The position numbers and the translations under genes were made by a program. Shown one piece after another: positions 19,801-28,259 of a DNA stretch of 49,101 bases; within the stretch, counting starts at the first letter, position 1, and every line of letters starts with the position of its first letter. Location: assembly GCF_029379315.1 (NCBI RefSeq), contig NZ_JAQYWQ010000043.1:1-49101 (forward strand), read 5' to 3'. This DNA is from Nostoc sp. S13 (GTDB taxonomy: Bacteria; Cyanobacteriota; Cyanobacteriia; Cyanobacteriales; Nostocaceae). The notes beneath the pieces are model-generated. The model ran no database searches. It worked only from the letters and a program-made list of their open reading frames with translations, and was not told where the DNA came from.

Positions 19801-20679
19801 GCTTACAATAGTACTCTGCAAGCACTGCGACAAATCGTTATTCAGGTACAGGGGGCCGCTCAACAAGTTGCCCAAACTTCTAGCAATAGCGACGCTTCAT
19901 TAGCGGGATTGACCAATCTAGCGCAACAACAATCTGAGGAAATTACCGCAGCTTTAGGCGAAATTCAACTGATGGTGGACTCTACTCAAGCTGTGGTGGT
20001 AAATGCTGAGTTGGTGCAACTAGCAGTGCAACAAGCCAATCAAACTGTAGAGTCTGGCGATACTGCGATGAACTTGACTGTCAAAGCAATCCAAGGAATT
20101 CGTGAAACAGTTGCTCAAACCAGCAAAAAGATTAAACGCCTCAGTGAATCCTCGCAAAAAATCTCCAAAGTGGTGAATTTGATTGGTAATTTTGCCACAC
20201 AGACAAACGTATTAGCTTTGAATGCAGCCATTGAAGCCACCCGTGCCGGTGAATATGGCAAAGGTTTTGCAGTTGTAGCTGATGAAGTCCGTTCTTTATC
20301 TCGCCAGTCAGCAGCAGCCAGCATTGAAATTGAAAAATTAGTCCAAGAGATTCAAGCAGAAACCGGAGAAGTTGCAGTAGCGATGGAAACTGGCATTCAG
20401 CAGGTGGTAGAAGGCACAAATCTTGTCAATGACACTCGCCAAAACTTAAATGCGATCGTTTCTGCAACTGCCGAAATTAGTCAGCTAATCGAGCGAATTA
20501 CCGCAGCAACTCAAAAACAAATGACCCAATCTGTAACAGTAACTAAATCAATGCAAGATGTAGCAGAAATTGCTAATAAAACTTTTGCTGAATCTCAAGA
20601 AATTGCTACTGTGTTCCAAGATTTATCAGGAATGGCAAAAGACTTATTAACAACTGCTGGTAAGTTTAAAGTGAACTAA
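16822..20679 (+). CDS. pixJ: Multi-cyanobacteriochrome methyl-accepting chemoreceptor, PixJ type
   Basis: Encodes 1285 residues; GAGG lies 8 nt before the ATG. Five GAF domains come first: GAF1 (about 50-205) without a bilin Cys, then GAF2-GAF5 (about 225-380, 408-563, 591-746, 775-930). Each of these four carries the Cys-His pair at Cys321, Cys504, Cys687 and Cys870. The WxDxxLQ motif lies exactly 32 residues before three of these cysteines (Trp289, Trp472, Trp838), followed by an ETQGGRY-like motif. No DXCF motif is seen, so all look like red/green-type (XRG) cyanobacteriochromes. In GAF4 the Trp is Leu655 and the His three before Cys is Leu684. A HAMP-like region (about 965-1010) and an MCP signalling domain with hairpin tip (NAAIEATRAGEYGKGFAVVA) follow. 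No membrane segment is seen, so it is predicted to be soluble or peripheral. By family it senses light for phototaxis. Residue numbering of GAF2 agrees with Anabaena AnPixJ. Confidence 0.92.
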   Translation: MTFLYKNSQENENIISELENINGDANIANIASDEISLLNAIAEEFKSWRRQLQDITTHLRQAPDLDTLFKITVAQIREKIGCDRALIYQFTSLESGNVLAESRTLGWTPTLGENIPGIIFGLYSNKDYIEPVVVDDINQIQLTPYQKQLLDKFQIKASLSLPIVVEGKVWGLLAVNNCQSTRQWQEVEISLLSQITTELTYKLQSFEFHKEVENQTQAKKSVAKVIDKILHVSNIDKIFQTTTQEVRQLLKCDRVGVYRFKPDWSGEFIAETVGNGWIKMVGPDFKMVWEDSHLQDTQGGRYAKGETFVVKDIYQMGHAQCHIDILEQFEMKAYMIAPIFSGEKLWGLLGAYQNSGPRDWQSWEESFLTQIGLQFGVAISQREYIEEVQTKSDQLAQILEQEKALTKIVNRIRQTLDVDSVFKITTQEVRQLLKCDRVIVFRFNADWSGEFVAESVVSNSIKLVGPDIKTVWADTYIQENKGGRYVQGESFIANDIHEVGHSSCHVEMLEQLEIRAYVIVPVFSGEKLWGLLAIYQNSIARDWQPWEVSFLIQIGFQFGVAVSQAEYLEQVRVRSAQLAQLADQEKVFTKIVNRIRQSLDVDSVFKTTTQEVRQSLKCDRVAVYRFNPDWGGEFVSESVGNAWTKLVGPDIKTVLDDTYLQETQGGRYVRGENFIVNDIYKAGLAPCHIEILEQFEAKAYIIVPIFFGDKLWGLLAAYQNSSTREWQSWEVNFLVQTSLQFSLAKSQIDYLELVRVKSDKLAQIAEQEKAVTKISNRIRQSLDVEEIFKITTQEVRQLLRCDRVCVYRFNPDWSGEFVSESVGHGWVKVVGPDIKTVWEDTHLQETQGGRYAQGENFVVNDIYQVGHSTCHIEILEQFEVKAYVIVPVFVGEQLWGLLAAYQNLGTRDWDESQVNLLARIGSQLGLTLQQTEYIQQVQAQSAKLAEAAAREKAAKELLQQRSIQLLIALKPALTGDLTVRAPITEDELGTIADAYNSTLQALRQIVIQVQGAAQQVAQTSSNSDASLAGLTNLAQQQSEEITAALGEIQLMVDSTQAVVVNAELVQLAVQQANQTVESGDTAMNLTVKAIQGIRETVAQTSKKIKRLSESSQKISKVVNLIGNFATQTNVLALNAAIEATRAGEYGKGFAVVADEVRSLSRQSAAASIEIEKLVQEIQAETGEVAVAMETGIQQVVEGTNLVNDTRQNLNAIVSATAEISQLIERITAATQKQMTQSVTVTKSMQDVAEIANKTFAESQEIATVFQDLSGMAKDLLTTAGKFKVN

Positions 20680-20680
20680 G

Positions 20681-20706
20681 TAGGGAGTGGGGAGTGGGGA
20701 GTGGGA
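20681..20706 (+). repeat. STRR heptamer array upstream of the IVP gene
   Basis: Repeats of the GGGGAGT unit fill the gap between pixJ and the next start codon. They supply its only Shine-Dalgarno-like sequence (GGGGAGTGGG). Confidence 0.75.
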
Positions 20707-20707
20707 A

Positions 20708-21097
20708 ATGACAGCTTTTGAAATTCGATCTTATCAAGATTTAAAAGTTTGGCAAGAAGGCATGAATTTAGCTGAAGCTTGCTATCAGCTAACTATTGCA
20801 TTCCCGAAAGAGGAACTTTACGGAATGACTTCACAGATTCGTCGGGCAGCTGCATCAGTTCCAGCAAATATAGCTGAGGGCTATGGACGAGAGTATTGCC
20901 CGGAATACATAAGATTTCTCCGAATAGCGCACGGCTCTCTCAAAGAGCTAGAAACTCACTTGTTACTATCAGCTAGAGCCAAAGTTGGACTTACAGATAC
21001 TCAACTAGTCACTCCAATTTTGAGGCAATGTGAATCTGTAGAAAAACTACTCCCTGCTTTGATTCGTTCTTTAGAGAATAAGGGGAGTAGAGAGTAG
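20708..21097 (+). CDS. Four-helix-bundle protein of the IVP/S23 family
   Basis: Encodes 129 residues. I place the start at the ATG at 20708, because the upstream GTG-like start lies in repeat sequence. It begins with the family hallmark SYQDLKVWQEGMNLAEACYQ and has the second hallmark SQIRRAAASVPANIAEGYGR, ending in helix four. These proteins were first found in 23S rRNA intervening sequences and form pentameric four-helix bundles. Their function is unknown, and in cyanobacteria they often stand as mobile-looking single genes. Here the gene lies between chemoreceptor and CheA, where related operons have none. STRR arrays flank it on both sides (GGGGAGT-type before, the complementary CCCCATT-type after), consistent with insertion as a cassette. 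Confidence 0.88.
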   Translation: MTAFEIRSYQDLKVWQEGMNLAEACYQLTIAFPKEELYGMTSQIRRAAASVPANIAEGYGREYCPEYIRFLRIAHGSLKELETHLLLSARAKVGLTDTQLVTPILRQCESVEKLLPALIRSLENKGSRE

Positions 21098-21244
21098 GGA
21101 GTAGGGATTACGCCTGATGTGAATTAAAAAATCCCATTTTTCCATAAGGATTTCCAGGCTTGCACAAAACCATCATTTTGTAATCATTAACGAAACTGAA
21201 AGGTTTTCAACTCTCAATTCACATTATACGTAAATTTCAATCTT

Positions 21245-21293
21245 CCCCATTCCCCATTCCCCACTCCCCACTCCCCACTCCCCATTCCCCACT
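21245..21293 (-). repeat. STRR heptamer array CCCCA(T/C)T upstream of cheA
   Basis: Seven CCCCATT/CCCCACT units run up to the cheA start codon, in opposite orientation to the array before the IVP gene. A further GGGAGTA-type run lies at about 21083-21111. The cheA ATG follows with no ordinary ribosome site. Confidence 0.8.
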
Positions 21294-21294
21294 T

Positions 21295-24200
21295 ATGATC
21301 ACAGATAAAGAAATTCGCGAACAAGGATACATCTACTTTCTGGCTGAAGCCCCAGAATTAGTACAAATTATTGAACAAGAACTATTTAGCCTATCGGAAG
21401 ATTATAGCATTGCCAAAGTTCACAATTTAATGCGGGCTACTCATACACTTAAAGGTGGAGCCGCTAATGTTGGGCTAGAAGTAATTAAGATGATAGCCCA
21501 TTTTTTAGAAGATGTATTTAAGGCTCTATATAATCCAAAAGTGGTAATTGATGCCGAATTAAAAACATTTTTATTACAAGGTTATGAATGTCTGAGTATA
21601 GCATTAAATACTGAGCTAATAGGCAGTACTGTTAATGATGAAGAACTGCTCCATCGAGCAACTTCAGTGTTTGTACAGTTGCAAGAAAAACTGGGTGATG
21701 CCTTTGGTGCTGAATCTCATATTCCCAGTTCTGAAGAATTGGGATTTGATATTGTGCAGTCCGTTTTTGAAGTGGGAGTAGAACAACGTCTAAACACTAT
21801 TGCTGAGGTTGTTAACAATCCACCAAATAGTGACGAATTTATCGAGTTTTTAGACTCTCAAGCTGAAGTGTTTTTCGGCTTGGCAGAATCTCTAAATTTA
21901 CCTGGATTGAGAGAAATTGCCCAAACAATTTTGTCAGCGTTGCAAGCAAATCCTACCAAGGTGCAGCAAATTGCAGAAATTGCTCTTGCAGATTTGCAAC
22001 AAGCACAAAAACTAGTATTAGCAGGCGATCGCACATCTGGTGGAGAAACTTCTCCAGGTTTACGAAAACTCACGGTCGTGGCAAATAATCAGTTATCTGA
22101 AGAATGGCAAAATGATTCATTTGCTGACCCATTTTTCATCGATGAAAAACGATTTTACCAGTTTATCACTACATCTGATAACAATAAAAACCAATCCGTC
22201 AACCCCACAACTGCAAAGTTTTATTTAAAAGTAATTCGCTATATTTTTGGCTGGTTTAATCACCAAATGGAAGTACCAGAGCCAGAACTCAGTTTGACCT
22301 TACTGGTTCCCACATTAGAAAGAATAAGTCTACTTAATTATATCGAAAACTGGCTGAAAAAGTTTATTGATTTTGTTCAAGATGAAGACGATAGTCAAAG
22401 TCTTTGTATTTATCGACGTGGGATCATCTTAATTATCCTATTTGCAGTTGCAAAATTTGAATATTCTATTAACGCTTCTGACAACTACATCTTAATAATT
22501 AAAATATTACAAAAGCAAATTCATCTATTAGCACAAAAATATAAAGATTACCCTCCTGTTACTAGCAAAGAGAAAAATTGGCTTGATAATCCCAAGTTAC
22601 AAACACTGTTAGTTTTTAAAGAAATATCTAAATCCGTATCTCCTCAAGTAACTGATAACTTACTAGAAGCAATATGGGGAGAAGAAACTAGCCAAAATAT
22701 TGCTGCTGAAGTCGTGACGATCCAGACTGATGATTCATCAGAAAAGCTTGATTCATTAACTGTCATTGAGCCGATAGTTTCTGAAACAGCTATTGAAGTC
22801 ATGCCTGATTTAGCTACACAAATCAACAAAGAAATAGAAGATAAATCACAGTATATTCAAACTAAAAATTTGCGCCAACCTTCATTTATTCGAGTAGATA
22901 CAGAGAGACTGCAACACCTCAATTATTTAGCAGGAGAATTGCTGATTTACCAAAAACGGCGTAGTTTGCAAGATGAACAAGTCAAAGAAATAATTGAGCA
23001 ATTAATACAGCAACTCACTAGACACCAAACAAGTTTAAATGAATTACGTGATTTACCATTACAAATACAAAACATTACCTCACAACAAACGCAAGATTTT
23101 GCAGTGAATTTTGACTCTCTAGAAATGGATGTATATACAGAATTTCATCTGACATTGCATGAAGCAATAGAAGAGGTACTGCAACTACAAGAAACTACCG
23201 AGTCTCTTGACTTGCTCGTAAGGCAAGCTGCTCAAATTAGTGACAAACAAGAGAATTTAACTCTTAATATTATAGATAGTTTAGTAGAAGCACGAATGTC
23301 GCCTTTGGGCAATATTCTGAATCGCTTCCCCCACATGGTAAATAAGTTGGGAAATGTTTATGCCAAACTTGTAGAATTGAAACTTACTGGTACTGCGGTG
23401 CTAGTGGATAAAGCGATCGCAGAAAAGCTCTACGATCCCTTATTACACTTAGTGCGTAATGCTTTTGACCACGGTATTGAAACTCCGCAAGTTCGCCGAG
23501 AGCTTGGTAAACCAGAACAAGGTTTAATCGAAATCTGCGCCTATCATCAGGGTAGCCAAACTGTTATCGAAGTTCGGGATGATGGTCAGGGATTGAATTT
23601 AGACAGAATTCGCAGAAAAGCTGTTGAATTTGATCTCATACAAACTGAAGAAAAAACTACAAGCTCTGCTTCTAATCTGGCTGATACTGAAGTTTTAGAT
23701 TTGATTTTTTCGCCTGGATTTTCTACTGCTAATAAAGTGAGCGAAATTTCTGGGCGCGGTATGGGTTTAGATATTGTGCGTACTCAGATGCACGCACTGA
23801 ATGGCTCAATTTCAGTTGAATCCTTACCCAACCAAGGAACAATATTTATACTCAAAATTCCTTTTTCTATGACTACAGAAAAGTTAATGCTAGTTCAAGC
23901 CAAAGGTGTTGTTTATGCCCTTCTTTTGGATAGTATCGAAAAAATATTGATTCCCTCTGAACAACAGATTAAAGAAATTGAAGGGAAAAAAGTCTTGCAT
24001 TGGAATACAGACAATGATGATAGTATGGTCAGTCTCCGTCAACTTTCAAACTTGATTGATTATAATGGTTCATTCATTAATAGTGCTACTCCATACAACA
24101 CATCAAATACTCACGACCCAAGCATAGCGAAAAATCCGGTGCTTTTGCTCCGACGAAATCAGGGAATGGTTGCTTTAGAAGTTGACCAAATAATTGGTGA

Positions 24201-24990
24201 ACAAGAACTAGTAATTAGACCTTTAGGAAATGCGATCGCATCACCAAAATATATTTATGGTTGTAGTAGTTTAGCCAATGGTAATCTCATCTTAGTGATT
24301 GATGCTTTATTGCTGGTAAAGTTTGGTGAGATCCAACAAACAACACTTGATATCAGGGTGCTACCAATAGCTTCTTCGTCAAATAAAAAAGCCTTGCCGA
24401 TATCAGGACATAGTTTTTTATCTACACCATTACTTACTGCATCTACTTCTACAACAACTATAGAAACTCAACTCAGTTATTCTGAAGAACCAGATAATAA
24501 ATCACCAAAAAGTGCATCTACTTCCACAGCAGATGTAGAAACCCAACCCAGTTATTCTCAAGAACCAGATAATAAATCGCTAAAAGTTATTTTAGTAGTA
24601 GATGACGCAATTAGTCTCCGGCAAACTCTATCTCTGACTCTGCAAAAATTTGGCTATCAAGTAATACAAGCTCAAAATGGTATAGAAGCTCTAGAAAAGT
24701 TGCAGTTACATCCAGAAATACAAGTTGTCATCTCCGATTTAGAGATGCCACGAATGAATGGTTTTGAGTTGTTGAGTAATTTCCGTCAATACCCCAATTT
24801 AGCAAAAATACCTGTAGTGATTCTCACTTCTCGCAGCTCTGAAAAACATCGTCAGCTTGCCCAAGAATTGGGTGCAAAGGCTTACTTGACCAAGCCTTAT
24901 TTAGAGCATGAGTTTCTTTCTACAATTAAGGGTTTAATGAATAGTAATACAGATGATTTAAACCATTCACTCCTAATGGTAAATCATTAA
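21295..24990 (+). CDS. pixL: Hybrid CheA histidine kinase with C-terminal receiver, PixL type
   Basis: Encodes 1231 residues. The N-terminal HPt domain has the phosphorylated His50 in ATHTLKGGAAN. A long spacer (about 130-540) follows, then the dimerisation segment. The ATPase domain has its N box at about 717-730 (HLVRNAFDHGIE), G1 at about 760 (RDDGQGLNL) and G2 at about 820 (GRGMGLDIV). A CheW-like P5 domain spans about 860-1015 and the receiver begins at 1097, with acidic Asp1103/Asp1104, phospho-acceptor Asp1148 (SDLEMPRMNG) and Lys1200 (LTKP). The linker before the receiver holds a 25-residue tandem duplication (24439-24513 and 24514-24588). The kinase should autophosphorylate under control of the PixJ-type receptor and feed the PixG- and PixH-type regulators. 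The start lies right after an STRR array. Confidence 0.92.
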   Translation: MITDKEIREQGYIYFLAEAPELVQIIEQELFSLSEDYSIAKVHNLMRATHTLKGGAANVGLEVIKMIAHFLEDVFKALYNPKVVIDAELKTFLLQGYECLSIALNTELIGSTVNDEELLHRATSVFVQLQEKLGDAFGAESHIPSSEELGFDIVQSVFEVGVEQRLNTIAEVVNNPPNSDEFIEFLDSQAEVFFGLAESLNLPGLREIAQTILSALQANPTKVQQIAEIALADLQQAQKLVLAGDRTSGGETSPGLRKLTVVANNQLSEEWQNDSFADPFFIDEKRFYQFITTSDNNKNQSVNPTTAKFYLKVIRYIFGWFNHQMEVPEPELSLTLLVPTLERISLLNYIENWLKKFIDFVQDEDDSQSLCIYRRGIILIILFAVAKFEYSINASDNYILIIKILQKQIHLLAQKYKDYPPVTSKEKNWLDNPKLQTLLVFKEISKSVSPQVTDNLLEAIWGEETSQNIAAEVVTIQTDDSSEKLDSLTVIEPIVSETAIEVMPDLATQINKEIEDKSQYIQTKNLRQPSFIRVDTERLQHLNYLAGELLIYQKRRSLQDEQVKEIIEQLIQQLTRHQTSLNELRDLPLQIQNITSQQTQDFAVNFDSLEMDVYTEFHLTLHEAIEEVLQLQETTESLDLLVRQAAQISDKQENLTLNIIDSLVEARMSPLGNILNRFPHMVNKLGNVYAKLVELKLTGTAVLVDKAIAEKLYDPLLHLVRNAFDHGIETPQVRRELGKPEQGLIEICAYHQGSQTVIEVRDDGQGLNLDRIRRKAVEFDLIQTEEKTTSSASNLADTEVLDLIFSPGFSTANKVSEISGRGMGLDIVRTQMHALNGSISVESLPNQGTIFILKIPFSMTTEKLMLVQAKGVVYALLLDSIEKILIPSEQQIKEIEGKKVLHWNTDNDDSMVSLRQLSNLIDYNGSFINSATPYNTSNTHDPSIAKNPVLLLRRNQGMVALEVDQIIGEQELVIRPLGNAIASPKYIYGCSSLANGNLILVIDALLLVKFGEIQQTTLDIRVLPIASSSNKKALPISGHSFLSTPLLTASTSTTTIETQLSYSEEPDNKSPKSASTSTADVETQPSYSQEPDNKSLKVILVVDDAISLRQTLSLTLQKFGYQVIQAQNGIEALEKLQLHPEIQVVISDLEMPRMNGFELLSNFRQYPNLAKIPVVILTSRSSEKHRQLAQELGAKAYLTKPYLEHEFLSTIKGLMNSNTDDLNHSLLMVNH

Positions 24991-25012
24991 TAATTTGGGA
25001 AATTACATCGCC

Positions 25013-25738
25013 TTAATTACCAGGTAGATTATTTGGATCTACACCTAGAGAACGTAAATACTGCGCTAATTGTTCAGCCCTTTGACGTTCTTGTTCAGCC
25101 CTTTGACGTTCTTGTTGTACCTGTTCTGCATCTGTTAAATAGCGGTTTCCTTGCTGATCATACCAACATAAAAACTCCTGTTGTATCCCAGCAATTACAG
25201 CTTGGTGTCGCCCAATACCTAACCCTACCTCTGGCATCAAATAGGGTTCACCAATTTGTAGTTGGTAGTTTCCATCTATCAACTTATACACTTCAAGGGG
25301 TTGATGTTGGTCGCGTCGCCAAAACTCAGGGTTATAAATTACGTAGTACAATACACCGAGTTTTCTGTATATATCTAGCTTCTCGTCGTATTCACCTCCT
25401 GGAGTGTGGGATACCATTTCTAATGTGAATATTGGAACTATCCCATTTTCTTCCCAAACTGGGTAACTTTTGCGTGATTTACCACCCTTTTTCCGTTCTA
25501 CTCCCACACTTAAAAAAGCATCTGGCACTACAGGTACTCTAGGATTTACTCCTGTGGTGTGATAGACTCCCATATCTACTCCGAAGTACCAATCCAAGCG
25601 ATTTGCCCAAATAGAGTTAAGCAAGAAAAGTAAAATGTTGGGCAAAAAATTTTGGTCTTCGTTATCCACTGGCGTATCGTCTGAACAGGGAAGTTCATCA
25701 GTAGTTGGTAACGCATTTTTGAGATCAGGTGAGAGCAT
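25013..25738 (-). CDS. Uma2 family (DUF820) PD-(D/E)XK endonuclease-like protein
   Basis: Encodes 241 residues. The Uma2 fold is recognised from VVPDAFLSVGVER (active-site Asp), FTLEMVSHTPGGEYDEKLDI (the Glu and Lys of the nuclease core) and the strand YYVIYNPEFW. The family has a restriction-endonuclease-like fold and is multiplied in cyanobacteria; its biological role is unclear. The C-terminal tail is a Gln/Arg/Glu coiled-coil (ERQRAEQ repeated twice as a 21-bp DNA repeat) ending YLRSLGVDPNNLPG, a typical cyanobacterial ending. It converges with cheA, the two stop codons lying about 22 bp apart. Confidence 0.9.
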   Translation of the reverse strand: MLSPDLKNALPTTDELPCSDDTPVDNEDQNFLPNILLFLLNSIWANRLDWYFGVDMGVYHTTGVNPRVPVVPDAFLSVGVERKKGGKSRKSYPVWEENGIVPIFTLEMVSHTPGGEYDEKLDIYRKLGVLYYVIYNPEFWRRDQHQPLEVYKLIDGNYQLQIGEPYLMPEVGLGIGRHQAVIAGIQQEFLCWYDQQGNRYLTDAEQVQQERQRAEQERQRAEQLAQYLRSLGVDPNNLPGN

Positions 25739-25792
25739 AACCGTTGTCTCGCTGGCGTTTGATGCCTTTATTATAAATGAGTGACCAAAAGT

Positions 25793-26686
25793 TTAGCGTT
25801 TGGGTGGAGCTTCACCAAACTTAATCAAAAGTGCGATCGCAATACTAACAAGCAAAATTAACGTCATACTCAAAGCTGAACCAAATCCCCAATTTTGCGT
25901 TGCTCCCAGAAACTGGTTATAAACTAACCGCGCTGCCGTCATACTAGAAGCACCACCAAGTAATTCTGGATCGACAAAATCCCCCAAACCTGTGATGAAT
26001 ACAAGCATGGAAGCAGCCGCAATTCCAGGAAAAATCTGCGGTACGGTTACTTGCCAAAAAGTTTCCACCGGATTTGCACCTAAATCAGCTGCTGCTTCTA
26101 GCAACCGCTTGTCTAGCTTTTCGAGAGAAGCATATAAAATTAAAACCATATAGGGTAACAAGCTGTAACTCATGCCAATAAATACAGCTTGACTCTGGTT
26201 AAGTAATTCCAAAGTAGGCAAGCCTAAATTGCTGAGTAAACTGTTCAATAAGCCAGTAGGACGAAGAATCGTAATCCAAGCATAAGAGCGAAGTAACGAG
26301 GAAGTCCACAAAGGTAATATAAAGCCTAATAGCAGCAAATTCCGCCAACGCTGCGGCGCTATCTGAGCAATCCAATAGGCAACGGGGAAGCCCAAAATTA
26401 AACAAATTATGGTGGTGCCAAACGCAAAAAATAGCGATCGCACAATTACTTGCAAGTAAAGGGGGTCAAATATTCGGATGTAGTTTTTGAATCCGTTGGG
26501 ATTAACCAAATCTCCGGGTCGGATGTCTGCAACTAAACTCAGTTCAAAAATTATCAAACTTGGCAGCACCAACAAAAGTAATAACCAAATCCCAGATGGT
26601 GCAAGTAATACCAAAGGTTGGAGCCAATTTCCTCGCAGACGATGCAATTCTTCTATTTTAGAAATATCATTTTTTTCAAAATTCAT
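25793..26686 (-). CDS. potB: ABC transporter permease, spermidine/putrescine PotB type
   Basis: Encodes 297 residues with six predicted membrane helices. The EAA loop is visible as EAAADLGANPVETFWQVTVP followed by PGIAAASMLVF. The N-terminal helix and the long first periplasmic loop (DIRPGDLVNPNGFKNYIRIF) fit PotB/PotH permeases. It should pass polyamine-type cations with the binding protein encoded just upstream, 47 bp apart, in one transcription unit. The second permease (PotC) and the ATPase (PotA) are not in the window. The ribosome site GGAG lies within an STRR-like GGAGAGTGGGGAG run. Confidence 0.85.
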   Translation of the reverse strand: MNFEKNDISKIEELHRLRGNWLQPLVLLAPSGIWLLLLLVLPSLIIFELSLVADIRPGDLVNPNGFKNYIRIFDPLYLQVIVRSLFFAFGTTIICLILGFPVAYWIAQIAPQRWRNLLLLGFILPLWTSSLLRSYAWITILRPTGLLNSLLSNLGLPTLELLNQSQAVFIGMSYSLLPYMVLILYASLEKLDKRLLEAAADLGANPVETFWQVTVPQIFPGIAAASMLVFITGLGDFVDPELLGGASSMTAARLVYNQFLGATQNWGFGSALSMTLILLVSIAIALLIKFGEAPPKR

Positions 26687-26705
26687 AAACTCCCCACTCT
26701 CCTAC

Positions 26706-26725
26706 AGACGCGATTAATCGCGTCT
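26706..26725. repeat. 20-bp perfect palindrome AGACGCGATTAATCGCGTCT
   Basis: Lies in the potD-potB gap. The same palindrome recurs at 30273-30292 inside cruG, and a split variant with AAATCGCC arms lies at 45934-45991. It is a dispersed repeat of the window. Confidence 0.85.
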
Positions 26726-26733
26726 CTACTATT

Positions 26734-27819
26734 TTAGCTGCTAGTTAATTGAGTCCAATAACGATCGTAAACCTCTTCAAATTCTCCTACAGGACTAACA
26801 CGTTCACAATTTGCTAAAACCGACTCTGAGGGAAACAAATTAGCGTTGTTCTGGATGATTTTTGGCAATTGCTCAAATCCAGCACTATTAGGCGTAGAAA
26901 TATTCAGGCGTTGACTGATTTGGGCTGCTAATTCTGGTTGCAAAATCATGTTAATCCAAGCATAAGCTCCAGCCTGGTTGGGAGCTGTTTTGGGAATAAC
27001 AATAGTGTCTGTCCATAATGAAGAACCACTGCGAGGAATTACATATTTTAGTTTAGGGTTTTCTTGAGAGATTTTCACTGCATCTGCTGAATAACACATT
27101 GCCAATAGTAAATCTCCTGCCAGAATTTGATTTTGCCAAGCGTCGGTGTCAAAACGTGCGATCGCAGGTTTTAGCACCTTCAACTTTTCATAAGCTTGTT
27201 TGATTTCTTGTTCATTTTTTGAGTTATAAGAATAACCTAGCATCCGTAACGTCGCACCCATCACTTCTCGAACATCATTGAGCAAGGTCATCTGCTGATT
27301 AAGTTGCTTTTGGTTTTGCCAAAGGTAATCCCAGTCTTGTGGTGCATCTTTAATTTTTTCGGAATTGTAAATTAAACCAGTTGTTCCCCAATTAAAAGGG
27401 ATACTATATCGGTTATTCAGGTCATAACTAGGATTCTGAAACCGGGGGAATAAATTCTCTAAACCGATTAAGCGATCGTGATTTATTTCTGTTAATAAAC
27501 CTTTGTTTACCATCTTCTGCACCATGTAATCGGATGGGTAGATGATGCTGTAAGTGCCACCGCCCCCAGCTTGCAACTTAGCCAGCATGACATCATTGGA
27601 ATCATACACATCCGCTAGCACTTTCATACCGGTTTGAGTGCTAAAAGTTTTCAGTAATTGGTTGTCAGTATATTGCGTCCAGGTAAAGATATAAAGTTGG
27701 TCACGTTGACCATTCGTATTAGAATTAGCACGTACTTCAGCCAGCCTCCAGCCACAACCAGCTAAAGATAAGCTAGAAAGCGCTGCCACCCCTTTTAAAA
27801 ATTGGCGTCTGTTAGTCAT
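26734..27819 (-). CDS. potD: Extracellular polyamine-type solute-binding protein, lipoprotein
   Basis: Encodes 361 residues from the ATG at 27819. An ATG 19 codons upstream (27876) would precede the export signal awkwardly. The N-terminus MTNRRQFLKGVAALSSLSLA has a twin-arginine-like start, and the lipobox LSLAGC puts the mature protein on a lipid anchor at Cys. The body follows the PotD/PotF pattern: FTWTQYTDNQLLKTFSTQTG, the central segment LLLAMCYSADAVKIS and the closing EEVYDRYWTQL. It delivers substrate to the permease downstream. Substrate specificity (spermidine, putrescine or another cation) cannot be read from the sequence. Confidence 0.85.
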   Translation of the reverse strand: MTNRRQFLKGVAALSSLSLAGCGWRLAEVRANSNTNGQRDQLYIFTWTQYTDNQLLKTFSTQTGMKVLADVYDSNDVMLAKLQAGGGGTYSIIYPSDYMVQKMVNKGLLTEINHDRLIGLENLFPRFQNPSYDLNNRYSIPFNWGTTGLIYNSEKIKDAPQDWDYLWQNQKQLNQQMTLLNDVREVMGATLRMLGYSYNSKNEQEIKQAYEKLKVLKPAIARFDTDAWQNQILAGDLLLAMCYSADAVKISQENPKLKYVIPRSGSSLWTDTIVIPKTAPNQAGAYAWINMILQPELAAQISQRLNISTPNSAGFEQLPKIIQNNANLFPSESVLANCERVSPVGEFEEVYDRYWTQLTSS

Positions 27820-28259
27820 TAAGATTACGGGATACCTCGTAGCCCCTGGCGTGACTTTTTGGGGTAAATGTGTCATTCTTCACACTTACTATCAAAATGT
27901 TACATCACACACCGCATTTTTCCTGGTACAAGGGTTGTGGACACTATCCCTTATTTCATCAAACTTCCTCAACGAGATCCCTGCATGGAAGGAGTTTTTC
28001 ATCATCTGGGTATCAGTGGAACAATAAACCAGAAGTTTTTATAGATGAAATTATGTAGATTTTGACTATCATGGCTTAGACTAGTAAATCTATGATCATA
28101 TTTCTTATAGCTTCAATCAATAGGCTGTTATGCTCTTCGCAAGAAAGCCAAACAAGTTTGTAGAGAATTGCGGCACAAAGTAGTTAAATATATTGTTAAA
28201 GATTTGTAAACTAGTTAGCAGCCGAGTAGCCGCGTGTCACATCTTGTTAAGGAATTATT
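27820..28259. other. Divergent intergenic region between potD and cruF
   Basis: About 440 bp separating minus-strand potD from plus-strand cruF, so promoters for both should lie here. AAGGAATTATT precedes the cruF ATG as ribosome site. I saw no gene or repeat; short open frames here lack coding character. Confidence 0.5.

Noticed and set aside
16822..20679. DXCF-type dual-cysteine cyanobacteriochrome domain in the receptor
   Set aside because: No Asp-x-Cys-Phe motif occurs in any of the five GAF domains; all four bilin domains look like the red/green type.
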